Shown one piece after another: positions 46,931-58,518 of a stretch of DNA of 64,000 bases (position 1 is its first letter; every line of letters starts with the position of its first letter). The stretch is taken from assembly GCA_027579435.1 (NCBI GenBank), contig JANBPK010000866.1:42507-106506 (forward strand). Direction: 5' to 3'. The translations under genes and the position numbers were made by a program. The notes under the pieces are model-generated. The model had not been told where the DNA came from. It made no database searches and saw only the letters and a program-made list of their open reading frames with translations. This DNA comes from Candolleomyces eurysporus. Taxonomy: Eukaryota; Basidiomycota; Agaricomycetes; Agaricales; Psathyrellaceae.

Positions 46931-48184
46931 CCATCGACGTCCGACCTCTGTGACACAATAGAGAGAGGCTTGCCAATCCAGAGATGGATAGGAAGGAGAA
47001 CGGCGGTAGAAAGTGGATCGTCCATGTCTTGAAAAACCCAGGTTTCGACTCTATGCTGAGCCGTCGCTTGACCTATGGCAACTCTGAGGCTTCACAAATC
47101 TGATCTCAATCAATATTGCTGGCGTCACTCAGTACTCTCTGCGAGAGCATTCACAATCTGCAACGGAATTATCAGAACTGTGTTCAATTCACGGGCTCAG
47201 GTGTTTACCCGTTCAGTTATATATAACCAGCTATCGAAAATTGATTGGATGAAGAAGTAACAACTGATTTTTTCGGCGCTGTTCTCTGTTTTTTCCTCTT
47301 TCACCAGGCCGTTTTCCTTGTCCTAAACTTTAATACCTCAGCCACGTATTGACAGCAATGGGACATCAATCTATTACCCTCACCGACTTGGTAAGCCTCT
47401 ACAGTGTATTGCACATCGCCTGTCCATGAGTATATACGTAGCATACTTCTCACTCAACTCGCATCTTTGACCCGATGTCGCTCCGTTGTTCGAAAATTTG
47501 GGTGGCATTGTGGTTATTTCAATGGTCAATGGGACACATCCNTTTTTTTCAAGTGCAAGTGCTTTGTTAATATCAGCTCCTGACTGTGTTCAAGATCTAG
47601 TATGGGCGGTAAGAGTCTTGCATAGGAGTTATGCAGAGATCGAGCGATTTCAATCCTTAAAACCGGAATCAACGGATCTTCGAAACAGACTCTCTAGGAA
47701 TTGCGACAAAGGAGGACCCCGAGGACTTTCTCTCATGACGCTGATCCAAAGAAGAGCTTGGCGCAGCCGTTGGTGGCCTTCCCGATCATACGTTCTTTCT
47801 GTTGGAAGATGAAGTTGACTCGGGTATCTCCTAGCACTTGAAAGAAAGTTTAGCGATTGCATCCTCGCACAGCTCTGAGAGATGGGAAATGGATCCATCT
47901 TGGAAGCGGTTGGGTATTCTAGATTCAAGACATGGACTGGAATGCGTTTGACGCTTCCAAGTAGCCCCAAAAAGGAGCCTCAGTCCTCGCACAGCGTTGA
48001 AAATCGTTCAGTCCATTGTGTCCTTGCATCTATTTTAGAATGTGTTGAGCGACAAAGATCACCAAATTCGATCCGACCTTGATGAAGCTTTCATAGCCGT
48101 GCGACAATAGAAGCGCAATCTGTATCCTGCACGCCTATTTAAGGCGGAAAGGGATGGATTCCTACCGAACTCAAACCAGTAGCA
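46931..48184. other. Intergenic region without a recognised gene
   Basis: Contains an ATG at 47357 followed by GTAAGC after MGHQSITLTDL, which could be a first exon, but no continuing exon was found. Short frames at 47486-47812 and 47650-47970 (opposite strands) have no family signature. An N at 47541 precedes a T run. Confidence 0.35.
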
Positions 48185-49510
48185 ATGAGCGACGATCTCC
48201 TGGAGCACAGGAATATAGTACATGCTCGAGCATCGTACGCAAACTACACAATGGCCATGGTTGAAGCTGGTGTGTGCATTTCATGTGCTCAAGAGATTGT
48301 GTAGAATACTTACGCTTTGCGGCCCTGCGTCTGCTTATGCGTATAGGTATTCATATCCTCATGTCACTCTATGGTCTTTCCATGTTTTTGGAGACACCAG
48401 GGCACCTTAGAAAGGGGAGAAAGGCATATGTCACGGCAAGCTTTGCGATAATGGCGCTCGCCACCCTTACTGCATCACTTGATATGGCAACTTACTTCCA
48501 AGTGCTCCTCCAGTCAACGTCGGGTCGACATTGGAGCAAACTCTACACGGAGTCTTCACATAAATGGGAGCGACAGCTCAGCAGCGCAGCTACAGGGTGC
48601 CTTCTACTGGTTGCGGATGCGCTACTTGTGAGTAATGTATCACGGTTCTGGAATGCTGGATGGGTCATGAGACTGTATGACACAGGTGTATCGCTGCTAT
48701 ATTATTTGTATCGAGTACTGGTGGGTGGCAGTCTTACCTGGAATCACCTCTTTGAGTGCTGGAGGTACGTCTCGGTCTTCAGATAATAGATACATCTGAT
48801 CACCAACAAAACCAGTGCTCTTCTTGATTGGGGCCTACCAAACCTCCTATCCTGGCGCGGAAAGCGCGCGCATATCTGCAGCCTCTGGCTTGCTCACAGT
48901 CACAACCAATATTATTGTCACAAGCATCATCACGTTTCGCCTGCTTCGGGCACGCAAGATGCTCTCAAAGCTCATGCCATTAGCGGATCTGCGACTTTAC
49001 ACTGGGATAGTCGCTATTCTCATCGAATCGGCTCTTCCTCTCAGCCTTCTTGGCATCATTGCAGCGGCACTGCAGCAGGGCTATTTTTCCACCTATATGT
49101 CATCTGATGGATATCTAGTTTGTTATGAGTTATTCATTGGCCTTTTTTTGCTCATTCTGCGTAGGTTCAAGCTTTTAAGCCTCTTTATAAACATTGCATT
49201 AATTCTTCTCTAGGCACTTTCACCCCACATGATCATATTCCGTGTCACAGCTGGCCGCTCCTTCACTAATTTCCCCCCTATCGAGGACAGTGTCCCATCC
49301 AACTCCATTCAATTTGGCCACCAAACCGCTGAATCATCTTTCCTTCAACGGACTTTGAATCACGAGTTTGGCAGAAACCGCAATCCTGATGCCGAACAAG
49401 GCAACCCGAGTATACTCACCCAGATACAGACGTCAATTGCCCATATCGCACAGGAGAAGATGGGACCTCGGGAAAATCGAGTAGGGACCGATCCAGTGTG
49501 TCACATGTGA
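48185..49510 (+). CDS. Polytopic membrane protein, possibly seven-TM
   Basis: Multi-exon gene for a membrane protein of the GPCR-like type abundant in agaricomycetes. Exon 1 (48185-48269) starts MSDDLLEHRNIVHARASY; exon 2 from 48347 gives IHILMSLYGLSMFLETPG; later segments include ALLVYRCYIICIEYWWVAVL, GLLTVTTNIIVTSIITFRLL and AILIESALPLSLLGIIAAAL. The motif VYRCYII-x-x-x-x-WW and the Ile/Leu-rich helices fit this family; the ligand is unknown. The hydrophilic tail (MIIFRVTAGRSFTNF) ends at 49510. The last splice is one base out of phase; a T7 run at 49143-49149 shortened by one would correct it, so another run-length error is likely. Confidence 0.65.
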
Positions 49511-50261
49511 AGAAGTTACTATGTAACTGGGCCCGCCCAAGCTGTTAGTCGTAGCCCGTTGGGTTTGGTTCTACTTGTCTGGATATTCATTTGTATTTAA
49601 GCTTGAAGTGCTACACCATCATAATTGTCAGAGACAAAGGCTCATTTCATCCGACTCGAGCAAGAAAAAAATCATTGTATCAATCTAATTATGGTCAAGT
49701 ATCGCGACAGCTGTTGTAGTATCTAAAATAAGAGCTTGTCTAGCTGCAATCGTAAGGTAGCCGCGGCCAAGGCGTTGTGATGTCCAGCTTGAGCCTTCAA
49801 TGAGCAACTAAGCAGCCAGAGAAATGGTCGTGACGGTCTTCGAAGATCTGATGAAGCGGCGTATGGAGCCCTCGGGCCTCAGGAAGGTTTCGGGAGGCTG
49901 AGAACAGCGCCGGCACTGCCCTCCCGTAGTTGTCTATAAGTGGTAAAAATACATTCATCAAAATGAAGGATCGTTATCGTGTTGGATAAGATACTTCAAG
50001 TGCCATCGGCTTGCTCTGAAAGGGTGGAGAACCAGATTCATAACTACGATACACCATACTACGTAAGTATGGGTCCCGGGCCAGTAACTAGAGGTTCTAA
50101 CACCGTTACCGGCCATGGTTTTGCGCTTGGAGTTTTGGGTTGGCCTACACTCATACACTGGGTTGAAGATGTACGTGTCACAGTCACTTATGCATCCACT
50201 CATGGCTCAGACGCACGCGGCATTGAGGACAATGAAAGGGTTGCTTTGTCGGCCGCACGCC
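49511..50261. other. Intergenic region
   Basis: Between the membrane protein and the FunK1 promoter block. Short frames on both strands at about 49958-50272 have no recognised content. No repeats seen. Confidence 0.45.
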
Positions 50262-50423
50262 GGCCCCATTGATGTCTAAATTGGGAGGTGGCTGGCGCTA
50301 AAACCTCCGTCCGGCTTTGCTGGTCCAACAGCTGCATTTAGATAATATCGAAATTCAAGGCCCGATAGCTAACACGTCTCCACCACCAATCTCCAACCAT
50401 CGCTTTCATCCTCTTCACCTGCG
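50262..50423 (+). promoter_or_regulatory. FunK1 upstream block, duplicated at 46.6 kb
   Basis: Upstream 160 bases of the FunK1 gene, also present at 46575-46750. Shared words include GGAGGTGGC and CACCACCAATCTC/CATCACCAATCTG. It includes a C/T-rich patch just before the start codon. It travelled with the gene when the locus was duplicated. Confidence 0.5.
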
Positions 50424-52957
50424 ATGTCTGTCGATGCGAGCACCATGCTTGCCTCCGGCTCGTCCAAGCACAATGAGCGCAACCAGAACAGGCCACTGGC
50501 CTTGCCAACGTTTCCAGTGGCACTTGACAGTGCAGGCAAACCTGTTGACACGTTGAGACTCAAGGAGAATGCGGACATAATCACTCCCATAGACCTCCAA
50601 TTGGTGCTTAAGGAGAAGCAACAACCACAAGTCAATCCCGAGGTCCAGACCTCCACCACTCTCAACAAGGAGCAGCTGGACATACCTTGTCTCAATGCCA
50701 AAGGAGTGACAGGAAAGCCAAAGGCCAAATCGGAGATGCCTCCAGCTAATTTCAACAATGCCAACCCCAAGTCTGACAATGATGATGCTGTCGCAATGGA
50801 ATCCATGCTCAGCGAGCAGAAGAAGTGGGTGGCTCGGGATATCGAGCGCCACTCACACGACTATAGCGAAGAGTCCCGTATTCCACTCGAGCTTCAAAAC
50901 GGAATCACAAGCGATGAACGTATTCAGGAGTTCCTAGACAAGAATCCAATTTACGACCTGGATAAGCAGCTCTGGGCTGGATTTGAAGAAGACAATAGGC
51001 TTCTTGCAGAGGGAGCCAACCTCCGAGACGTCGTATACGACATTATCAACGCCATATTGGAGGAATGGGGAACCACTTTACATGGTCGTCGCAAGCTCAG
51101 GAGGACCTATGACCTGAAGCTTTTTCATGAAACGAAGTTCTCGAGTGGCTATTCGTGCCCTGATTTTGTGATTGAAGCACGCGGGCCATCATTCGAGCGG
51201 CCAGAGCAGGGTGACGTTGGGTTTTCCAATATCGCTACCTGCATTACTATCGACCCACCAGGGCTTGAGTCCAACCTTGGAGATATGTTCGAGAGACACG
51301 CTGTACTTGCAAGGTAGGACCTGTCCCATTTCTTCACTGTATGCCGGCATCTAATGATCCTGTTCTCTAGACAAATTTTTGCTCACCAGCCCAACAGAAG
51401 ATTCGTTCGAACATGTTGCATCGATCAAGAAGGTATTGCCTGGTACCACTTCGACCGAAGTGGACTGTATGAAAACTTTGGCGGCTTCTACAACGAAGAG
51501 CCACACAACTTTATTCGGCTGATTCTTGGCCTCAGCTCTCTGGATGAAGAAATTCTTGGACTGGATACGAGTATCCGATGGAGGCTTGATAGAGAGGGTA
51601 GGAAAGCCACCGGCACCGTGGCAGTTGTCGACGAAAGGAAAGTCTCTAGGAAATTCAAGATGGTTTTTGTCGAGCCCATGTTCAGGAAATCGTCCATTTA
51701 TGGCACTGGCACAGTTGTATGGGTCGTCGAGGACTCCGAGAGTGGCGAAGAAGTGCTTGTTAAAGATTCCTGGAGAGGTGACGGGGAAGAGTGGGTTTCT
51801 GAGTGCGAGAACCTCAAGGCCGCGCGTGGTCTCGATGGAGTCGTCCAAATGATTTCATGCGAAGAGGATCGTGTGCAGACAAAAAATTTTGGCGTGTTCC
51901 GCGAAGATGATCCCGAATGCATGAACTTCATTCAATCGCGCATGGTGATGGAGCGATATGAACATCATTTGTTCGCCTTTTCGTTCGAGAGGCAGCTGCT
52001 TTGTGCACTACGTGATGCCATAGCTGGTCAGTTGTTCTTCAGTGTAACTTTTGATCTCAATACTGAGCCATATCTGTAATTTCCAGGGCACAGAAATCTC
52101 GTCATCAAGGCCGGAATCATCCAACGCGACGTCGCTTGGAGGAATATTCTATTTGGGAAACCCGACGCCAAACCAGGAAACCGGGGGATACTGATAGACC
52201 TCGACCTCGCATTACCGATCTCTTCGATCAAACCTGTCTGCACCGCAGTGGTATGTATGACTCGACTAGTATACCAATCGATCCATTTCTGACTTCATTT
52301 TCGGAAAAAAAATAGGGCCATGCTCAATTCTGTTCAATCGCCACCCTGTTCAATGCAATCTCTCATTCGAAAGACAGGCGACGTCTCCCACACGACTACT
52401 TGGACGACCTGGAAGCTGGGTTCTACACCACCTCCACCATCATGTATGAGCTCGATGGGCCTGGTATATGCAGAGATCCCCTTCCCGAGTTTGTGAGCGA
52501 GTGGCTTGGCTGTGCAAACATCGGCTTCACAAAAAATCTCCAATTCAAGAGGAATTTTATTCTTTCCGAGGACCCGATAGACCCGAAGGATTACATCGCC
52601 CCGTTCTGGAGCGAAGCTTCTCGCAATTTGGTGGAGAAGTACTACACCTTCACTCGACAAATGGCACAGGTGAAGGAGGACATTAGACGCGATTATAGCT
52701 CAGAGAAGGCACATGAAAAACTTCAGGACTTGCTGGCTGGGCCTGCTGTTTTTCAGAACTACGACCACGTCATAAACCTTTTTGACGTTGCAATTATGCA
52801 GTTGGACAGTGCTAAGGAGAAGAATTCAAATTCTCCTGCGCAGGGAACAAAGAGGAAGGCGAAGGACGCTTTGGAGAATCTGCTCGGACCTTGCGACGCG
52901 AACGACAACCGAGCTCGTCGTCTCAAGCTGGAGTCGACCGGAGAAGAGGACGTGTAA
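50424..52957 (+). CDS. FunK1-type protein kinase
   Basis: Fungus-specific kinase family expanded in mushrooms. Exons: 50424-51314, 51371-52026, 52087-52250, 52316-52957; all phases agree. The N-terminal half is family-typical (YDIINAILEEWGTTLHGRRK). The kinase part shows VKDSWRGDGEEWVSECENL, where the Lys and Glu are likely the ATP-anchoring pair, then IIQRDVAWRNILF as catalytic loop, GILIDLDLALP as the metal-binding loop and GHAQFCSIATLF where FunK1 proteins usually have TGT-x-x-FMS. His of the usual HRD is Gln here, while Asp and Asn are kept. A DDLEAGFY motif and a basic C-terminus (KRKAKDALENLLG) follow. Substrates unknown. Confidence 0.9.
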
Positions 52958-53708
52958 AGTATGATATCGATATCAGCACTCATAAACATCCTAGAATACA
53001 TTTTATTCGTGTACTCATACTCGTCAACCTCAAACTTCCTGTTTCTGAGTTACGAATCGACTAATAGCCGTTGTACCTCGACCTTTGCGCGACTAACTCA
53101 AACCAACACAAAGTCCACGGTAAGAGGCTGAAGATAGCACGGCCATCTAGGCATTTATCTTAATTACCGCGTTGTTGCATCGATATTCCCCCGCTTGTGG
53201 TATGCAGCGTCTCATGAATTTTATCCGGTACTCAACGCTCAGTTCGACGAAAATGCTTTGCAAAGAGGCGCTTCTTCATGGTGCGTGAGTGTTCGGGGAG
53301 AGCTTCATCATGATTTGAGGTGCGGTAGTACTAGAGGACTGCGGAGTGATCGCATCGGTTGACGAGGCCGACAAAACATCAGTAACGTTAATGCGGTTGA
53401 GGTAGAGTTGGGTTATAATTGGATGAGCTCTGAGCTCTCTGATGCTTACAGTTGGGACAAGGATTAACTTGAGTCTTTATTTATATTTCTCTGCATGAGA
53501 ATTTAGCAATTCGTACATTTTGCACAGGAAGATCGCCCAGAAGAGGCCACATAGGATACAGCTTGTTGCATACGAAGATTACTGTACAGAGCAGGATACA
53601 AGAATACGAATCGGAATTCGACTTTCGCTAACGGTCAAATAGAGGAAGACAATCCCGAATCAAGGAGAACTGGGTTCAGGAAAGCGGGGGTGCGTGGGTG
53701 CGAATATT
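52958..53708. other. Convergent spacer
   Basis: 3' flanks of the FunK1 gene and of the metallothionein gene. No open frame of note, no repeat seen. Confidence 0.5.
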
Positions 53709-54093
53709 CTAGCACTTGCATTCACCTGCCTTGCAGGAGCAGCTATAATGCGAAGGATGAGTCAGTTTCCTAGATCCCTTCGCGACCAAGATGCATCGTT
53801 TGTACGTACTTGGTGCAAGTGCAAGCACTCGACCCGCAGCCATTGTTGGCATTGGTGGGCTGTCCGGAGCAAGTGCAGCTACGAGTGAAAGCAAAGAGAG
53901 CGTCGTAAGCACCGATTCTCGGTCGGTATAATGAGGGTGAACGGACCTAGTGCAGCAGCTGCAGGAGCTGCAAGAGCAGGACTCGCTGTTGCAGGCGAAG
54001 GAGACGGGGGTGAAAGCAATTTGGCAGACCTAGAATCGTTCACAAAGCGTCAGTCGATGGTAGTATAGTCAAGGATCACAGTTAACATACCAT
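53709..54093 (-). CDS. Metallothionein, small Cys-rich metal binder
   Basis: Four tiny exons: 54093-54091 (the ATG alone), 54029-53947, 53878-53810 and 53742-53709. Spliced, they give 62 residues with 16 cysteines in CxC and CxxC patterns: SESCSCSSCSCCTSC, then NGCGSSACTCTNCSC, and KAGECKC at the end. The three introns start with GTATGT, GTCCGT and GTACGT and end in TAG; all phases agree. Such proteins bind Cu(I), Zn or Cd in the cytosol and are usually metal-induced. The Cys density and the C-terminal GECKC are typical of basidiomycete metallothioneins. No longer open frame covers it, so it is easily missed. The exon 1 boundary is the least certain part. Confidence 0.85.
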
Positions 54094-54198
54094 GATGATC
54101 AGTGGCTTGAGCTAGGAGTGGTTTGAGTGATTGAGATTTGGGTGGGAGTAAACTCGAAACGATGTCGATAATGGAGAATGAAGGTGAAACCACGACCC

Positions 54199-54206
54199 CT
54201 TAAATA
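54199..54206 (-). promoter_or_regulatory. TATA-like box of the metallothionein gene
   Basis: TATTTAAG on the minus strand about 106 bases before the start codon, a normal place for a TATA element. No metal-response site could be assigned with confidence. Confidence 0.5.
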
Positions 54207-54645
54207 CCCAGCGGGGCATGTTTGTCCCATGTTTACAGTTCTCGATTCCGGACCCAAAGTAATGCGCGTGGCGTCATAGCACTCGTCCAAAAAATGCCTC
54301 ATGGTGGCTGTGAGGGTGAGGCAAATGTGCGTAGCCAATCAGCGCCGTGGATCAGTCAGAGATTCGATATCGGATCAGTCAGCTCCGTCAGAGCCAAGCA
54401 AGAGCCATTTTCTGGATGAACGCCTCCATGCGGTCGGTGCGTACGCGTAATGCCCAGAGCCTAGACGTATGACTAGCGGCAGAAAGTTCCAGAACATACA
54501 TCTATCTATGGGATAGACGTCCGGTCCCAGGAGAAGAACTTTGAGAGTGAGAGCAGTTTGACGTCTTAGGATTCACTTCATGTGAAAGGTGGCCGCCCAG
54601 ATAACCAGATTGCGCTGGAATTGTCCTAAAGGAAAACGAGGGATA

Positions 54646-54716
54646 TCGGATATGGTGTAACGGCTAACATTGCCGCCTCTCACGCGGCAGCTCGGGGTTC
54701 GATTCCCCGTATCCGA
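54646..54716 (+). tRNA. tRNA-Glu (CUC)
   Basis: 71-base cloverleaf without intron. Acceptor stem TCGGATA/TATCCGA is fully paired; anticodon stem GCCGC/GCGGC encloses the loop CTCTCAC, with anticodon CTC at 54679-54681 reading GAG; T arm CGGGG-TTCGATT-CCCCG. The D arm contains GGTGTAACGGCTAAC, which carries the internal A box, and GGTTCGATTCC is the B box. Confidence 0.95.
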
Positions 54717-54718
54717 AC

Positions 54719-54723
54719 TTTTT
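54719..54723 (+). terminator. Pol III terminator after tRNA-Glu
   Basis: TTTTT two bases after the tRNA 3' end, the usual stop signal for RNA polymerase III. Confidence 0.8.
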
Positions 54724-55119
54724 GGTCTTTGCATTCCTTGAGAGTGAAAGCAACTGGTTATCTGGACCAAGATGTACGGCCATATTTTGGAACCATCGTC
54801 GAACCTGTGAGTTCAAGTTGAACGCGACTACTGTAATTTCTAAGTGGAATTCATGGAGTTCATTCTCAACGTCGACTGTATTCAGATCCAATGGAACTCA
54901 TTGCCCCTATTGGAGTAATGCTGCTCGTGCCATTCTATACAAGTTGCTGTTCACCCGGAGATGGCGCAAAATGGAGTGCCTCGTATAAGAATTTCAAAGG
55001 ATGTTCACTTGGCTTGGCAGCGTTGAATCATCGAGATCAACGGTATCGGTAAGTATCGGGGATGGGCGTATCAAATTTTAGACCCCCGACTCCTATCTGC
55101 CTTTTGGACGTCCACCACG
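54724..55119. other. Spacer upstream of F-box gene
   Basis: No gene seen. Presumed promoter of the F-box gene at 55120. Confidence 0.45.
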
Positions 55120-56894
55120 ATGGTTCGACCCCGCGAATTTGGCCACTTATTCTCCACAAATACGATACCGAACATCGTGGAAGCAGCCTCTGTTCAATCC
55201 GGCATCGGCATGTTGAACATGAAGATCTCTACCCTGCGAAAGCACCTTCAAGAGCTCGAGGAAGATCTTCGTATGCACCGGGCAGTGCTATCCTCAGTTA
55301 GGAGGATGCCCATCGACGTCCTCGGCGAGATATTTCGCTACGCGCTACCGTACGTTTTGAATGGCGAGGGAAGGCGGCAGTTGATCGATTTATGCTTGGT
55401 GTGCAAGTCATGGCGAGACGCAGCCCACGCAATGCGTCAGCTCTGGAGCGGCCTTTCTATTCCGATGGACGGAGGTCTGTTGTTGATGAAGAAAGTTGTT
55501 TCATGGTTTCAACGATCCGGAACCAGTAGGAAGGCGCTCGAGGTCGAAAGCAAAGGGTGGGGTCACTATCGCTGTGACCAAATGGGCTCCTCCTGCAAGG
55601 TGGAGTGTGGGCCCCTGGCAAGGCTGTTAACGGAGGGCCCAGCTTTGGATCACGTATCTCTCGATTTCCGGGGAACCCAGTGCTTATTGAGCCTGGTAGA
55701 AGTCATGAAGATATACAGCGGCATGTCTGAGTCCAAGGATCACCCGTGGACTACCATTCGATCCCTTACCCTCAAATTTCGAGAGCGGTGGTCCGAACCA
55801 GACGTCGAACGGCACTCCGCGTTTCGCCACATACCATCAAGCGTTACGTCCCTTCAATTACACCTGCCGCTCGATAATAGGTCAGATCCTGTCGAGGAAT
55901 CCGAATTCGAAGAGCCACCAGAACGCGTTGACCGCTCCAAGATCCCGTTGTACATTCCCTCAACCACCCTCCAGCGACTCACCTCCCTCTATCTAGTCTG
56001 CGATTGGAGGGGGTTTCATGTTCTCATACTGGCACAACATTGTCAGAGCCTTGAAACTCTGACCGCAGATTTCCAAGGATCACATTTCATTTACTCGGAG
56101 ACCAACCCACTCGCAGAGCGGCAGTTGGCCAATGCCAAGATTATAACCATTCCAAACTTGCGAGAGCTGCGCCTCCGAAACATGATGTCTGCTTGTGTCG
56201 ACATTTTCGAGCATCTCAGCACCCCAAAGCTCGTCACTCTCGACCTCAGCTTCCGATCTGACCCCTCCGACTACGGCCCTGACGGTTACGAGTTCGGTCC
56301 CCGCTTGGAGAAGTTCATCAAAACACAGTCGAAGTGCCAGGACACATTCCGTGCTTTCAAACTTCGAACGGCGTGGATAGAAAGCGAAGAATTGATCAAG
56401 ATTTTCAAAGCCTACCCACTCCTAACACATGTCACTCTCGACGACGTGAGTTTTGGATCCGGATCGATAGGCTCATTTTGGTGGGAGCTTTGGCAGCAAT
56501 TCTTGTGGTATGAAATACCAAAATGCTTGGCCGGTCTAGAAGTCCTGGAACTTCTTCAGCTTCCTCCTACCAAATTCCGCTTTGAACACCTCTGCAGGTT
56601 TATCGAGGAGAGACCGCCGTTTCGTGTGAGGTTTGTAGGTGGAGATAGCACGAAGGGTGAGCTGAAGGGCAATTTGACGAGGTTGGTCGTGACGTACCAG
56701 AAGACGAAGCCGCTGGGTCTACATCGACAAGATAGGTCTCACGTTATCTGGAGGTTGAGGAGAGAGTGCGGGACATCCGTTGAGATTGGGCCGATGCTCT
56801 ATGAAGACAGGTAAGTAGTCGTCTTAATGCTCATCTTTTCATTCACCACTGACAATGCAGTTGTAACAGTGCATCGGAACATACCCCGGTGTAA
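55120..56894 (+). CDS. F-box protein with N-terminal coiled segment
   Basis: Two exons: 55120-56810 and 56861-56894. Without the splice the protein would end one codon after the donor; the GTAAGT...TGCAG intron replaces that end with SCNSASEHTPV. The N-terminus has a helical stretch (KISTLRKHLQELEEDLRMHR) directly before the F-box (VRRMPIDVLGEIFRYALPYV, LIDLCLVCKSWRDAAHAMRQ), then a leucine-rich region (SVTSLQLHLPLD, TLQRLTSLYLVCDW, IPNLRELRLRN). Same coil-plus-F-box plan as the array genes at 5.8-18.8 kb, but clearly diverged. Predicted SCF adaptor; target unknown. Confidence 0.87.
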
Positions 56895-57026
56895 TCACCG
56901 CGTATACCAATCAAATATTTATTCTCGAGAACTATGATATCAAAGTTGGCGTCTCCACAAGACAATAACATTACCGATCCAATTACGATCACCGTAGACC
57001 TTTGGTTATGAAGCCCGTACAGGCAG

Positions 57027-58518
57027 CTACTTATTGGCGCGATAATAAAACCTTCGTTCGACAGACGTCAACTCCGGCTGGCTGTCCCAAAACTCCCTCT
57101 CTGATTCAATCCGACTTCGAACACTAAAATTCGCTTCCACCGAAGTAATCTTCGGCACCAAAGGGCTCACCCCCACCCTCGATTTGACCAACTTCGAAAG
57201 TGCACAAGGATTGTAAGCGCAGTCGTACAACGCGAGCCTTATACGTTGGAGATTGGGAAGGAGGATCCACTCGATTGGGGTATCACTAGACTCGACTTTG
57301 AGACGCTCCAATAAGATGTTCATTCGGCTGCTCTGAACCTCGAGCTCTTCCAAAGAGATAAGAGAAGGGTGGGTAAGCAAAGGGTAAAGGTTGAAGTCGT
57401 TGTTCTCGTCACAGAACGAGAAGGATCGCAGAACGGCGTTGGAGCGCTTGAGCATCCCTTTGAGCGCCGCAAACACGGCCTTCGCGAGGGCCTTCTCTCC
57501 AGCATCAAGCGCGGTGTGAATAGCGACTTCGGAGATGGAGGGTATCTCAAGGCGATCTAGGAGCATGGGGAGACTACCGTGTGAGGCCAGCTGAGTGCCG
57601 ATGAGGGTGAAGTGCTTCAAGGCCGGTAGGTGAACCATCTGATCCGTTAAGTTATCTCGAAATGATTCGAGCATCCTACCGGTACCGTGGAAGATGCTCA
57701 ATTTAACCTCCAAGGATTGCAAGCACCGGAATAGGGAAAGGGTGGAGAAGAAATCCAGGTGGTTCTCTATCGCAACCCGGAGCTTGAGCGTTGCGAGACG
57801 AGTCGAAAGAACACCAGATACGACGACTGCATGCATGACGAGGTCTTGATCCCATAGCTTGGCCTCCCTAAGAGCCGGCGAGTCCATTACGAGCTGGCTA
57901 AAGTTCAACCGTTGTGCGAATCTGCCCCCATTGTTGAATGAAAGCGATCGCAGCTGTGTCGTTGGAGCCACGGGAGGAGAAAAGTACGACTCGCTCCAGG
58001 GGCAGTCGAACGTGAATGACCTCCACCGATGGCTCTCTCCGGCCAGAGCTGCCAAAATCTCTTTGAGAGCTACCCGTAACCCCCGGGAGCGTGGTGGGAT
58101 GCGGACCGTCACGTCCAGAAGACGAGAGCCAGAGTTCGGGAGCCAGATTTCTTTGAGAATGTTGAACACCCCGAGTGAGCTACCATTGATGAAAATAACC
58201 GCCCAAACTCCAGAACTCGAGAAGGCGAGCGTGCGCCACTCCTTGCAGACGTGGCTGAGCGTCAAAGGGGTGGTACGGTTGGTGGCATGGGAGGTGATGC
58301 CAAGTTTGTCTTCCACGTTCGCAGTGATTCGGGCGTAATGAAAGATTGAAGGCACGGTAGGTTGGGTTCCATTGGACTCGGTAATGCCAAGCTCGTCTTC
58401 CACACTGGAAGTGGGCCGGCGGTCCTCGATNGGGGGGAGCTGGGAGGTGAACGGTATAATCAAAGATCTGCAGGAGCGTCTCGTTCGCAAGACAAAAGAT
58501 GGGGGATGTCTGGTTCAT
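57027..58518 (-). CDS. F-box protein with insertion in the F-box
   Basis: Single-exon gene from Met at 58518. The F-box starts FCLANETLLQIFDYTVHLPA and resumes at TPLTLSHVCKEWRTLAFSSS, with about 60 residues inserted between. The insert holds two near copies of a motif (VEDELGIT and VEDKLGIT). A leucine-rich region follows (LRSLSFNNGG, LKHFTLIGTQL, LEELEVQSSRMN). The N at 58431 shifts the frame within the insert; without it the two parts join. About 490 residues. It converges on the F-box gene at 55120. Confidence 0.82.
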
